Part shown: in pieces, positions 7,726-15,871 of the stretch
How the letters are laid out: each line of letters begins with the position of its first letter
Numbering within the stretch: position 1 is the first letter of the stretch
NCBI RefSeq assembly: GCF_003149745.1
Contig: NZ_QGEG01000006.1
Location: 268-64,267, forward strand
Direction: 5' to 3'
Length of the DNA: 64,000 nt
From: Flagellimonas aquimarina
Lineage (GTDB): Bacteria; Bacteroidota; Bacteroidia; Flavobacteriales; Flavobacteriaceae
Translations under genes and position numbers: made by a program
The notes under the pieces: model-generated
What the model saw: only the letters and a program-made list of their open reading frames with translations
What the model was told of the DNA's origin: nothing
Database searches by the model: none

Positions 7726-9924
7726 TTAAATGTTTAACCAATAGGTAAGCTTAAGGTTTATAGACCTATTCCGTGGCATGAACGAATTCACAAAATAATT
7801 GTCATTATAAACTATGAACAAATCTGAGAGTGGTGCAAACCTCCACTGCAAACGAGAATTAAAACCTAAATTGTCTCGTTGGTTGCTATACTGCACTAGA
7901 GTTGACCAGAACACAGACTTATTGAAAGTAATGTTAACTCTTGGACTTACCAACCAGAGGTCTGCACTTGGAAATGGGTCTGGCAGATTTATGCTGTCAT
8001 AGTTTAGGTCTAAGGAAAGGGATACTTTTGGTTGAAGCCTTAGACTCAAATCCCCCTCAAAAGAAAATCGGTTACCGTTATAGAAATCACCATAGCCTGG
8101 CTCCATAGAGTAAGAAAAAACTTTTCGTCTATCACTTTGAAATTCAACTTCATAACTGGTATAGTAGTACCCTTGGTCTGCTGGAAGCTCAAGTGCACCA
8201 TCTGTATCCGTAGGATCAAAAGAATCCGTCAAAAAAGTGAACCTATTGAACATTCTGGCTGATATCTCTTCTTGGGTTTTAAATTGAGCGCGCCAACTGG
8301 TAAAAATGGTATAGTCAGTGTTTTGGTAGTCCAAAGTTGGTCTCCATATGGCGTTTGGGCTAAAACGGAAGCCATGCGAATTGATTTTACCTTTCTTGGG
8401 CCAAAAGTTAAATTCAATAAAAGGTCTTGCCGCAATTATATCTTGTCTTCTTACAAAACCTAAATCTGATCTAAAATCATTACCAACATAATTTCCACGT
8501 AATCCAAAATTAATGGTTCTGGAATTGTATTGAAGGTCAATCCCTCCAGCACTGTCGTCATCACCAATATCATGCGCAAAAGATTTATGAAAGAAAAATT
8601 TACCCACCCAGGTGTTATCTGCAGAAGCTAGATTGTAATCCAGACCAACTACTCGGTTGTACCTTTCTGTGTCCTCTAAAAAATCATAATCCTTGAAGGT
8701 CTCGCGGTTTACAAAAATAAAACTGAGGTTAGATCTGGAGAACATCTTTTTTTGAAGTGCAAAAACAGTATTGTTATTACTGGGGATTTCATTTTCGGTA
8801 TCTTCTTCGGTTTGAATATTCAATAGACCTAAACGCCAATCTTCATTTAGTTTTCCGCTAAGGCGTACTCCTCCAATAATGCCATTTTCAATGGTTTCTC
8901 CATCCAAATCCTCAGCTATTCCTATTCTTCTTGAGAAAAATGGGTTGGAATCGCGTGAATTACCAAATGCTCCAAAAAGGTCGCTATTATCAATAAAAAA
9001 CTGCCTTCTTTCCGGGAGGGATATCTCGAACCTTGTAAGGTTCGTGAAAACATTGTCTACCTCTACGTTAGAAAAATCTGGGTTTACGGTTATGTCCAAA
9101 TTCATTCCGTTGCCAATGGCAACTTTAGCATCTCCACCAAAATTCAAGTCATTGATGGTTTCGTTCGTTTCAAAATCTTTCGAAGATATTCCATTCACAT
9201 ATGGGATAATTGCTAGCGGTGTCCTTGATTTTCCCAAGGGTTTTTCAAAAACCATATCGCCCATAAATGCTAGACCAAAAATAAACTGGTTCTGTGGAAT
9301 TTCTATCCATGTACTGGTTTCATTGGTCTGCATATCAAAACGATAGCTGTTAAAACGCCATTTGGTCTCACCTTGTTTAAATTTGAAGGAGGTCAAAGGA
9401 ATGGCCATTTCGCAGATATAGTATCCATCATACATTTTGGATTCGCCGCGCCATTTCACATCCCATGAAGTGGTAAAACCCCTCAGGTCGGTACCACCAT
9501 TGGAAATTAGTGCCTCTCTTCTTACTCCATAGGGATTCATGCCAAATAGAAAAGCATTTGTTCCATCATTAAAGGTGTCAAAAAGCAAGCTGATGTTGTC
9601 ATTTCCTCCAGCTCTATAGTCTCTTTGTAACGAGGGAATAACATAGTCGTCCCCTTCCGTATTTACCTTTATGCCTACATACAACGTAGTTTCGCTGTAT
9701 AGCATTTTTATATCGGTTTGCTGCTCCGCTAAGATAGAATCCGAAGGAAAATACTGCTGAAAATCATGGGCGCTCTCGGCCGTTTCCCAAATAGACTCAT
9801 CTAAAATACCATCTATTTTAATGGACTGAGAAATATATTTTACCGTAAATTGTTTTGGATTGATCTGAGCAAAAAATACAATAGGGAAGAGTGTTGCAGC
9901 GAGTACAAAACGGAATTTCAACAT
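7726..9924 (-). CDS. DUF5916 outer-membrane protein with N-terminal CBM9-like domain
   Basis: This 732-residue protein has a signal peptide (MLKFRFVLAATLFPIVFFAQ). An N-terminal domain of the carbohydrate-binding family 9 fold follows (residues about 28-220, with IKIDGILDESIWETAE and WRFNSYRFD). The rest resembles DUF5916, rich in alternating aromatic strands and ending WLNI, typical of an outer-membrane beta-barrel. The combination is common in Bacteroidota, but the ligand is not known to me. It precedes the HAD phosphatase gene on the same strand with a one-base gap, suggesting co-transcription. The call rests on overall pattern rather than a catalytic motif. Confidence 0.85.
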   Translation of the reverse strand: MLKFRFVLAATLFPIVFFAQINPKQFTVKYISQSIKIDGILDESIWETAESAHDFQQYFPSDSILAEQQTDIKMLYSETTLYVGIKVNTEGDDYVIPSLQRDYRAGGNDNISLLFDTFNDGTNAFLFGMNPYGVRREALISNGGTDLRGFTTSWDVKWRGESKMYDGYYICEMAIPLTSFKFKQGETKWRFNSYRFDMQTNETSTWIEIPQNQFIFGLAFMGDMVFEKPLGKSRTPLAIIPYVNGISSKDFETNETINDLNFGGDAKVAIGNGMNLDITVNPDFSNVEVDNVFTNLTRFEISLPERRQFFIDNSDLFGAFGNSRDSNPFFSRRIGIAEDLDGETIENGIIGGVRLSGKLNEDWRLGLLNIQTEEDTENEIPSNNNTVFALQKKMFSRSNLSFIFVNRETFKDYDFLEDTERYNRVVGLDYNLASADNTWVGKFFFHKSFAHDIGDDDSAGGIDLQYNSRTINFGLRGNYVGNDFRSDLGFVRRQDIIAARPFIEFNFWPKKGKINSHGFRFSPNAIWRPTLDYQNTDYTIFTSWRAQFKTQEEISARMFNRFTFLTDSFDPTDTDGALELPADQGYYYTSYEVEFQSDRRKVFSYSMEPGYGDFYNGNRFSFEGDLSLRLQPKVSLSLDLNYDSINLPDPFPSADLWLVSPRVNITFNKSVFWSTLVQYSNQRDNLGFNSRLQWRFAPLSDLFIVYNDNYFVNSFMPRNRSINLKLTYWLNI

Positions 9925-9984
9925 TGGATAATTAAGTTAGTCCGTCAAATTTACGGGTAAGCTTAGTTAAAAAAATCCCAAAAA

Positions 9985-10158
9985 TTAATTATCATCATTA
10001 CTCTTTTTCTTGGGCTCCCTTTTTACCTCTTTTAGACTTTTCATTAACATCCATTCTATCTGTCCATTAGTACTGCGAAATTCGTCAGCAGCCCATTTTT
10101 CAATTGCTTTGAGCATATCTTCATTGAGTCTTAGGGCAAATGCCTTTTTTTTACTCAT
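9985..10158 (-). CDS. Small Arc-like ribbon-helix-helix DNA-binding protein
   Basis: This 57-residue reading frame translates to a protein beginning MSKKKAFALRLNEDMLKAIE and ending KREPKKKSNDDN. The basic FALRL strand followed by two helices (NEDMLKAIEKWAADEF and STNGQIEWMLMKSLKEV) is the ribbon-helix-helix fold of the Arc/MetJ class, and the tail is lysine-rich. It lies 63 bp downstream of the SPFH gene on the same strand and is probably co-transcribed with it. It is the natural candidate for binding the symmetric TGATA/TATCA array upstream of that gene, giving autoregulation. The binding is inferred. Confidence 0.82.
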   Translation of the reverse strand: MSKKKAFALRLNEDMLKAIEKWAADEFRSTNGQIEWMLMKSLKEVKREPKKKSNDDN

Positions 10159-10221
10159 GTATTCTAGCTAATGCTTTATTTTTCTTTTGATGAAATTGTA
10201 TCTTTTAGATACAAATAAGTA

Positions 10222-11082
10222 TCAATGATTAAGCGTGCCTGTATTTACAATAGGCGATGCATCTTTATCTGAACATAGCACAACCATTAAATTGCTTACC
10301 ATGGCCGCTTTTCGTTCTTCATCCAAATCAATTATTTGTTTTTCATTTAATTCCTCCAGTGCCATTTCTACCATACTTACCGCACCCTCTACAATTTTAT
10401 GCCTAGCGGCCACAATTGCCGTGGCTTGTTGGCGCTTTAGCATGGCATTAGCAATTTCTTGCGCATATGCCAAATAACCAATTCTAGCTTCGAGTACTTC
10501 AATTCCTGCCATACCCAGTCTTTCCTGGACTTCTTTTTCAAGAGCCTCGCTTACTTCATTTAAACTGGAGCGCAAGGTAATATCTTCTTCTATACCTTCA
10601 TCAGCAAAGTTATCATAAGGATACATACTGGCTAATTTTCGTACAGCAGCATCTGTTTGGACCCTTACAAAATTTTTGTAGTCATCAACATCAAAAGCCG
10701 CTTTATAGGTATCAGTGACCCTCCAAACCAGTATAGTACTTATCATGACCGGATTTCCTAGCTTATCATTGACCTTAAGCCGTTCACTGTCAAAATTACT
10801 GGCCCGTAAAGAGATTTTTCGCTTGGAGTATAGTGGATTCACCCAGTATAGTCCATTCTTCTTTATGGTACCTACGTATTTTCCAAATAGCAATAAAACT
10901 CGTGAACTATTGGGATTGACCAAAACCAAACCAGTGGCCATTATCAACCCAAGGATGATGGTAATAATAAACCATGCTGCCTTGATGGTTATAATAGCGC
11001 CGATTCCTCCAAAAAAAAGAACCAAGGAAATGAATAACATGAAGTATCCATTTAGAGGGGAAATTACTTTCTCATTTGTCAT
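10222..11082 (-). CDS. SPFH/Band 7 domain membrane protein
   Basis: The 286-residue protein has two hydrophobic segments near the N-terminus (residues about 12-30 and 33-53). A stomatin/prohibitin/flotillin/HflK domain follows, with NPLYSKRKISLRASNF, AVRKLASMYPYDNF and VLEARIGYLAYAQEIANAMLKRQQATAIVAARHKIVEGA. The long helical stretch is the coiled coil that drives oligomerisation into ring-like membrane scaffolds. Family members organise membrane domains and modulate membrane proteases. Here the only partner nearby is the small ribbon-helix-helix gene downstream. A nested palindrome lies 17-46 bp upstream of the start and is a likely operator. Confidence 0.9.
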   Translation of the reverse strand: MTNEKVISPLNGYFMLFISLVLFFGGIGAIITIKAAWFIITIILGLIMATGLVLVNPNSSRVLLLFGKYVGTIKKNGLYWVNPLYSKRKISLRASNFDSERLKVNDKLGNPVMISTILVWRVTDTYKAAFDVDDYKNFVRVQTDAAVRKLASMYPYDNFADEGIEEDITLRSSLNEVSEALEKEVQERLGMAGIEVLEARIGYLAYAQEIANAMLKRQQATAIVAARHKIVEGAVSMVEMALEELNEKQIIDLDEERKAAMVSNLMVVLCSDKDASPIVNTGTLNH

Positions 11083-11098
11083 AGTTGTTGATTTGTAA

Positions 11099-11128
11099 TG
11101 ATATTAAAATGATATCATAAATATATCA
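11099..11128 (-). promoter_or_regulatory. Nested symmetric operator-like array upstream of the SPFH gene
   Basis: TGATA occurs at 11099-11103 and 11110-11114, and its complement TATCA at 11113-11117 and 11124-11128. All four are arranged around one centre at 11113.5, with 11-bp steps between repeats. The core ATGATATCAT (11109-11118) is a perfect palindrome. One-helical-turn spacing and full symmetry suit a tetrameric ribbon-helix-helix repressor. Confidence 0.55.
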
Positions 11129-11211
11129 CATAAAAATTAATATTCCAAATGATGTCAACTGATTGTTTTAAAATGCATGTTTAAGATATGTTTTAATTAA
11201 TTGTAGTTTTC

Positions 11212-11219
11212 TACTTTTG
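11212..11219 (+). promoter_or_regulatory. Bacteroidota -7 promoter element for the S1/P1 nuclease gene
   Basis: TACTTTTG matches TAnnTTTG, 15 bp before the ATG at 11235. No clear -33 TTG is seen at the expected distance. Confidence 0.4.
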
Positions 11220-11234
11220 AAAAAATCATCAATC

Positions 11235-12002
11235 ATGAACAAAACAATTTTACTTTTTTTGCTGGTTCCATTATTAGGATATACCAATTATTGGGGAAAA
11301 ACGGGGCATAGGGTTACCGGACATATTGCGGAAAACTATTTAACAGGAAAGGCAAAGAGAGCGTTGAACGATTTGTTGGACGGACACAGTTTGGCCTTTG
11401 TTTCCACTTTTGCAGATGAAATAAAAGCTGACCGGAGTTATTCAAAATTTTCTGCATGGCATTATGTGAACTACCCTTTGAACATGCGCTATGAGGATTC
11501 TGCCAAAAGTGAGTATGGTGATTTGGTAAGAGCCATTGAGGAATGCACAAGAATTGTAAAGGATGAAAATAGTTCCAGAGCGGATAGGGTTTTTTACCTT
11601 AAAATGCTAATCCATCTGATTGGCGATTTGCACCAACCCATGCATGCCAGTAGAGCTGAGGACAAGGGAGGTAATGACATTCAATTACAATGGTTTGGTG
11701 AAGGGACCAATCTTCATCGAGTTTGGGATAAAAACTTGATACTTTCTTATGGCATGACTTATACAGAGCTTGCCAATGAACTCAAGCAGGTCTCAAAAAA
11801 GGAACGTAAAAAAATACAAGAAGGAACCATATACGACTGGGTGGACGAGTCTCATGAGCTATGTGCCGAAATTTATACTTCTGCTAAAGTTGGTGAAAAG
11901 TTAGGGTATCAATATGGTTACAAATACAACGATGTGTTGTTTCAGCAGCTGCAAAAAGGAGGCCTAAGACTCGCAAAAGTGTTGAATGAGCTTTTCAAAT
12001 AA
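11235..12002 (+). CDS. S1/P1 nuclease, secreted
   Basis: This 255-residue protein has a short signal peptide followed by the tryptophan that becomes the mature N-terminus in this family (YWGKTGHRVTGHIAENYL). The trinuclear zinc site of the phospholipase C/P1 nuclease fold is visible: that Trp and its nearby His, the Asp in TFADEIK, WHYVNYP, HLIGDLHQPMHA and NLHRVWD. Such enzymes cleave single-stranded DNA and RNA and remove 3'-phosphates, supplying nucleotides or phosphate. I chose the ATG at 11235. A TTG at 11217 would place extra charged residues before the signal peptide. It converges on alkB with no gap. Confidence 0.92.
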   Translation: MNKTILLFLLVPLLGYTNYWGKTGHRVTGHIAENYLTGKAKRALNDLLDGHSLAFVSTFADEIKADRSYSKFSAWHYVNYPLNMRYEDSAKSEYGDLVRAIEECTRIVKDENSSRADRVFYLKMLIHLIGDLHQPMHASRAEDKGGNDIQLQWFGEGTNLHRVWDKNLILSYGMTYTELANELKQVSKKERKKIQEGTIYDWVDESHELCAEIYTSAKVGEKLGYQYGYKYNDVLFQQLQKGGLRLAKVLNELFK

Positions 12003-12596
12003 TTATTTTATTATTCTAAAGGTAAGGTTTACCCGTTCTCCTATTTTTTTAGCGGTTTTTGCAATTTGATGATGCCAATGGTGTTGGGTTTCCCCTTTCA
12101 TTAACAAAAGACTCCCATGCTCCAACAACATCTTATGTTTAATGGTTTTATTCTTTTTATGTCTCAAATGAAAAAAACGCTCAGCTCCTAATGAAATTGA
12201 GGCTATGATAGGGTTCTTGCCAAGTTCTTTTTCGTCATCCGAATGCCAGCCATTGCTATCCTTTCCATCTCTGTAATAATTAAGCAAACAAGTTGAAAAC
12301 TCTGTTCCAACTTCTTTTTCTATTGTAGATTTTATTGTGAGTAGTTCTGGAGTAAAATCAAGAGGTTTCATTGTAATGTTGGAATATGAATAAGTTTTCC
12401 CATTATTCCCGTACAAGGCCGTTAATCTTGGCTGGAGATATGTTTTTCCAAAAATTGTGATTTCATCTTGTTGCCATGGAATGCCATCTCTTACTGCTTT
12501 AAAGTATGAATTGGCTTCTTCCTTCAAGAAATTTGGATAATACGAAATATCGCAATCGGGAAGGTCTAAAACTATTTTTTCCGAAAACAATGCCAT
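12003..12596 (-). CDS. alkB: AlkB-like 2-oxoglutarate/Fe(II) dioxygenase
   Basis: A 197-residue cytoplasmic repair enzyme that oxidatively removes alkyl lesions from nucleic acid bases. The iron ligands are visible as His and Asp in GWHSDDEKELG and the distal His in TQHHWHHQIAK. The 2-oxoglutarate-binding arginines appear in GERVNLTFR. The substrate lid lies in the N-terminal part (FLKEEANSYF, QPRLTALYG). It is the second cistron after the AraC regulator, separated by one base, so the two are likely co-transcribed. No ada-type domain is present. It is closer to the ALKBH2/3-like bacterial group than to the E. coli length form, judging by layout only. Confidence 0.88.
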   Translation of the reverse strand: MALFSEKIVLDLPDCDISYYPNFLKEEANSYFKAVRDGIPWQQDEITIFGKTYLQPRLTALYGNNGKTYSYSNITMKPLDFTPELLTIKSTIEKEVGTEFSTCLLNYYRDGKDSNGWHSDDEKELGKNPIIASISLGAERFFHLRHKKNKTIKHKMLLEHGSLLLMKGETQHHWHHQIAKTAKKIGERVNLTFRIIK

Positions 12597-12597
12597 A

Positions 12598-13476
12598 CTA
12601 TTTAAGTATCGTCTTCAATTGATTTCTATATTCCGAAGGGTTTTGACCTGTAAATGCCTTAAAGGATTTATTAAAATGTGAAAAATTATTGAAACCGCTG
12701 TCATAGCAAACCTGAGTGATGCTTATAGGTTGTTCCGCCAATAGCTTGGAGGCATGTACCAATCTGTATTCATTTACAAACTGTGTAAAGGTCTTGTTAG
12801 TGATTTTTTTAAAGTACCTGCAAAAAGAAGGAACCGTCATACTTACTATGTTGGCAATTTCATCAAGACTAATATCTTCTTTGAAATTTGATTTAACATG
12901 ATTGAAGACAATATTGATTCTGTCGTTGTCCTTGACTTCCGTTTCCATAGAAAAACCTTCACCGTTCAATACTTTTATTTCCTCTGATGTAGCAAGCTGG
13001 TTTAAAATGTTAAGAATTGATAGTAGGCGTTGAAAATCTGTTTGATACTCTAATATCTCCATTTTTTCGCCAACCTTGGTTTTGGTTTTACCGAAGAACG
13101 CTATTCCACCTTTTGAAACTTCAAACAGTTTTTGAATATTCTTCATTTCTGGAATATCGAAGAAGTCGCTGCCCAGAAAATCAGCTTTCATGTGCACCAA
13201 AGTCTCACTTTTGTTTCCGGTGAGCTTATCTGTAAAACCGCAGTGGGGTAGGTTGGAGCCAATAAGGATAAGGTCTCCGTCTCTAAAATAAGAAACATGA
13301 CTGCCTATTTGTCTTTTGCCTGAACCACCTTTTATATATACCAGTTCCAGCTCAGGATGGTAATGCCAGCCATTATTTTTGTTTTCCTTGTTCTCATGAA
13401 ACTTTTGATAAGTGAAAGAGTGACCAAAGCTTGGTGCAATTGCCTCAAAAGCAGGTTTTTGAATCGTCATAGCCAT
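12598..13476 (-). CDS. AraC family transcriptional regulator with cupin sensor domain
   Basis: The 292-residue protein has an N-terminal cupin-like sensor domain (GWHYHPELELVYIKGGSG, SHVSYFRDGDLILIGSNLPH). A C-terminal AraC DNA-binding domain follows, with two helix-turn-helix motifs (ISLDEIANIVSMTVPSFCRYF and ISITQVCYDSGFNNFSHFNK) and the GQNPSEYR ending. Regulators of this layout usually respond to sugars. The inducer here cannot be read. I chose the start at 13476, preceded by an AAGGA sequence. A start at 13515 would add thirteen residues. Its only tight neighbour is alkB, an odd pairing functionally. Confidence 0.87.
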   Translation of the reverse strand: MAMTIQKPAFEAIAPSFGHSFTYQKFHENKENKNNGWHYHPELELVYIKGGSGKRQIGSHVSYFRDGDLILIGSNLPHCGFTDKLTGNKSETLVHMKADFLGSDFFDIPEMKNIQKLFEVSKGGIAFFGKTKTKVGEKMEILEYQTDFQRLLSILNILNQLATSEEIKVLNGEGFSMETEVKDNDRINIVFNHVKSNFKEDISLDEIANIVSMTVPSFCRYFKKITNKTFTQFVNEYRLVHASKLLAEQPISITQVCYDSGFNNFSHFNKSFKAFTGQNPSEYRNQLKTILK

Positions 13477-13641
13477 TTTAATTTCCTTATGTAAAGTTAT
13501 AACTGGTGTAAGCATACCTTCTATGCAAAATTACCTAAAATATGTTCTATTTTACCCTTAATATTAATTTAACATATCAAGTGTGTTAATATTCCATATA
13601 AATTGGAAAAAATGCTGGTGTTTTTAGGCAATATCCCATAG

Positions 13642-13649
13642 TAGTTTTG
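13642..13649 (+). promoter_or_regulatory. -7 promoter element for the small secreted protein gene
   Basis: TAGTTTTG fits TAnnTTTG and lies 28 bp before the ATG at 13678. A T-rich run is present about 20 bp upstream but no exact TTTG. Confidence 0.4.
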
Positions 13650-13677
13650 TCTTGTAATCTTAAAAAAACGAAACGTT

Positions 13678-14058
13678 ATGAGATCAGTTTTAAATTATGT
13701 TACGGTAGCAGCATTCCTATTAGTTTCTTCAATGGGGTTTGCAAATGGACCAGAGAACACTTTTGGTAAAAAAGGAAGTGCCAAAAGTGAGGTGAAAAAG
13801 GAGCTAATCAAAATTGAATTAGATCCAGTCTTTGTAAAGAAAGGAGAAAAGTTATTCTTGAATCTATTAAACCTTACGCAAGGCAAGGTGGTACTTAAAG
13901 TATATGACAGCCAGAATAGACTTGTCTATAGCGAATCTATTGATGGTGAAATGGTTATTGAAAAGGCCTTTAATTTTGAAAGAGCTTTTGAAGATAAATA
14001 TACCCTTGTTGTGGTTGATAAGTTGGGAACTTACACAGAAACAATAGCGGTAAAATAA
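13678..14058 (+). CDS. Small secreted beta-rich protein of unknown function
   Basis: This 126-residue protein has a signal peptide ending near GFANG, a charged linker (residues about 27-45) and one beta-sandwich-like domain. Segments such as KVVLKVYDSQNRLVYSESI and DKYTLVVVDKLGTYTETIAVK recall the strand order of Por-secretion C-terminal domains and DUF3244. However, there is no cargo domain and the usual sorting consensus is incomplete. It stands alone between its own promoter element and a strong terminator, which suggests a monocistronic, perhaps well expressed, periplasmic or surface protein. No function can be assigned. Confidence 0.75.
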   Translation: MRSVLNYVTVAAFLLVSSMGFANGPENTFGKKGSAKSEVKKELIKIELDPVFVKKGEKLFLNLLNLTQGKVVLKVYDSQNRLVYSESIDGEMVIEKAFNFERAFEDKYTLVVVDKLGTYTETIAVK

Positions 14059-14085
14059 GTTTGTTTAGTTAATTTCAGTGAAAGG

Positions 14086-14109
14086 AGGCCCATTTATGGG
14101 CCTTTTTTT
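14086..14109 (+). terminator. Intrinsic terminator after the small secreted protein gene
   Basis: Inverted repeat AGGCCC-ATTTAT-GGGCCT at 14086-14103 followed by a run of seven T. Confidence 0.85.
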
Positions 14110-14740
14110 ATATGTGCCTTTTTAGTTTCTCTCTTTTTTTAAGGGGCAAGGCATCATTGTTAATGGCCAGTTTCAATAGTTCAACATCTTTTGTTCTAGA
14201 AAAAAGTAATTTATAAAATTGTTGAATAGTCAAGGTGCTTTCAGATTCTTTTACCAATTCTAACGTATCCCCGTTCTTTACTTCCCCAACTTCCAAAACC
14301 TTAACATAAGTGCCCGGAAAGCCATGGTCAATGAATTGTTTAAGAATTTCCTGTGTTCCAAATTTTATTCCCAGTTTAAAACAAGGTTCTCTGGGTTGGG
14401 TTATTTGGATCAAAGCACTGCCAAGTTTGTAAATACTTCCTATTCTAATTTTGGTTTCATCAAGGCCTTCAATAGTTAGGTTTTCACCAAACATTCCCCA
14501 ATTCCAATCAAGTTCTGGGTATTTTTCTTTCCAATATGGATAATGGTCGGCGGAAAATAGGTAACAAGCTTTAAAAACACCACCATGTACTTTTCTATCA
14601 CTTATGGTATCTCCTGCCACACTTTCACCTTCAAGCAAGAGAGATTGGCTTACAGGGTATTTAAAAATTCCTGTAGTTGTTTGTTGGCCATTCCAGTTTA
14701 TCGGGGTTGGTTTGCCTATGTTTGTTGAAATAATTTGCAT
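14108..14740 (-). CDS. MOSC domain protein, YiiM-like
   Basis: The 210-residue protein carries a MOSC domain (residues about 20-165) with DRKVHGGVFKACYLF, WGMFGENLTIEG and the conserved cysteine in QPREPCFKLG, which binds the molybdenum cofactor sulfur in this superfamily. A C-terminal helical 3-alpha-like extension follows (LTIQQFYKLLFSR). That layout is the one seen in YiiM-type N-hydroxylated base reductases, which detoxify compounds such as 6-hydroxylaminopurine. The assignment to that activity is by similarity of layout only. It is a single-gene unit after the DUF6249 terminator. Confidence 0.85.
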   Translation of the reverse strand: MQIISTNIGKPTPINWNGQQTTTGIFKYPVSQSLLLEGESVAGDTISDRKVHGGVFKACYLFSADHYPYWKEKYPELDWNWGMFGENLTIEGLDETKIRIGSIYKLGSALIQITQPREPCFKLGIKFGTQEILKQFIDHGFPGTYVKVLEVGEVKNGDTLELVKESESTLTIQQFYKLLFSRTKDVELLKLAINNDALPLKKREKLKRHI

Positions 14741-14755
14741 AGGGTTAAGATAAAA

Positions 14756-14780
14756 AAACCACCATTAACAATGGTGGTTT
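14756..14780 (-). terminator. Intrinsic terminator after the DUF6249 gene
   Basis: Perfect 11-bp inverted repeat (AAACCACCATT / AATGGTGGTTT) with a three-base loop. On the minus strand it is followed by a T run, 24 bp past the DUF6249 stop. Confidence 0.85.
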
Positions 14781-14803
14781 AATCAAAATGATTTTGTTGG
14801 TAT

Positions 14804-15157
14804 TTAATCTTCTTTCTCCAAACGTTTTGTCATGTTGAACCCAACTAATAGACTTATACCTGCCAAAGTGAAGATTGTTCCCGGGTATGCAACATCATCT
14901 TCCACTCCAAAACTGTATACCAAGATTGAGGCTATGAAAATGGCAGTACCTATACCAATTAATAATAGCGAAATGTTTAGAATAATGATTTTCCAAAAGG
15001 GGGCAGCACCTGCTCTCTTACCTTTTACAAAAATACTTGCATCTGCTCCTTTTTCTATCAAAGCCAGTCGTTCTTTATTTCTGGTTGAAAAATAGAGGTA
15101 TGCAACCCCAAAAACAACTCCAAATAAAATTGGTACAATGATTAATTCAGATCCCAT
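14804..15157 (-). CDS. DUF6249 family membrane protein
   Basis: This 117-residue protein has three predicted membrane segments: residues about 5-23, 55-80 and 90-108. A conserved cytoplasmic stretch RNKERLALIEKGADASIF lies between the first two. That arrangement matches DUF6249, a small membrane family common in Flavobacteriaceae and often found beside an ECF sigma factor. Here the sigma factor gene is divergent and starts 136 bp away, so the two share an upstream region. Function unknown; a link to envelope signalling is inferred only from this position. Confidence 0.8.
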   Translation of the reverse strand: MGSELIIVPILFGVVFGVAYLYFSTRNKERLALIEKGADASIFVKGKRAGAAPFWKIIILNISLLLIGIGTAIFIASILVYSFGVEDDVAYPGTIFTLAGISLLVGFNMTKRLEKED

Positions 15158-15257
15158 AACTGTTCGTTTTTTAAATGATTATTATTTTATTTGTTCATTG
15201 TCTATGACGATGGTTTTTTAACCGAGGTTACATTTTTTAATAAAAAAAATAAAATCT

Positions 15258-15283
15258 GTAACCTAAACGCACGTTTTTGCGTC
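15258..15283 (+). promoter_or_regulatory. ECF-type promoter candidate upstream of the sigma factor gene
   Basis: GTAAC at 15258-15262 and CGTC at 15280-15283 are separated by 17 bp, resembling the -35 AAC and -10 CGTC boxes recognised by many ECF sigma factors. It lies just before the ATG at 15293, so it suggests autoregulation with a very short leader. Confidence 0.35.
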
Positions 15284-15292
15284 CAATATGCA

Positions 15293-15871
15293 ATGACAGC
15301 CAATAAAGAAAAACATCTACTCCAGAAAATACGGAATGGGAATACCCAAGCCTTTTCAGAACTGGTAGATGCTTATAAGAATTTGGTGTATACTTTAGCG
15401 TCTAGAATGTTAGGAAATAGGGAAGAGGCCGAGGAAGTATCTCAAGATACTTTTATCAAAATATTTAAATCGCTGTCACATTTTAAGGGGGATTCTAAGT
15501 TTTCCACATGGATTTATAGAATTACCTACAATACATGTTTGGACAGAATAAAACAAAACAAAAGACAGAATACATTTGTAGACATTGACCATGTTAAAGA
15601 TGTTTCATTTGTAACTATGAACAATGCCTTGGACAAAATGATACTAGAAGAAAGAAGAGAGTTGATAAAAAAAAGCCTGAATTCTTTACCAGCGAAGGAT
15701 GCTGGTCTTCTTACTCTGTTCTATTTTGAAGAACAAAGCTTAGCAGAAATGGAAAAAACTTTGAATATTCCCGATCGTACCATAAAGGTGCAGTTGTTTA
15801 GAGCAAGAAAAAAGTTGGCCACGGTATTGGAAAAGAATTTGGAAAAAGAAATACTTCAGAATTATGGATAA
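15293..15871 (+). CDS. ECF subfamily RNA polymerase sigma factor
   Basis: The 192-residue protein has sigma region 2 (AFSELVDAYKNLVYTLASRM, EEAEEVSQDTFIKIF, FSTWIYRITYNTCLDRIK) and sigma region 4 (PAKDAGLLTLFYFEEQSL, PDRTIKVQLFRARKKL). No sigma 1.1 or region 3 is present, so it is an extracytoplasmic-function factor. I chose the ATG at 15293 (MTANKEKHLLQKI). A longer frame from 15191 would include a promoter-like region and non-conserved residues. It overlaps the next gene by eight bases. That gene encodes a two-span membrane protein, suggesting a sigma/membrane-regulator pair. The signal is unknown. Confidence 0.93.
   Translation: MTANKEKHLLQKIRNGNTQAFSELVDAYKNLVYTLASRMLGNREEAEEVSQDTFIKIFKSLSHFKGDSKFSTWIYRITYNTCLDRIKQNKRQNTFVDIDHVKDVSFVTMNNALDKMILEERRELIKKSLNSLPAKDAGLLTLFYFEEQSLAEMEKTLNIPDRTIKVQLFRARKKLATVLEKNLEKEILQNYG

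Noticed and set aside
8879..9346. A 155-residue plus-strand frame opposite the DUF5916 gene
   Set aside because: It lies entirely within a well supported gene on the other strand and shows no recognisable motif.
15191..15292. Longer N-terminus for the ECF sigma factor
   Set aside because: The added residues are not sigma-like and would include the ECF promoter candidate.
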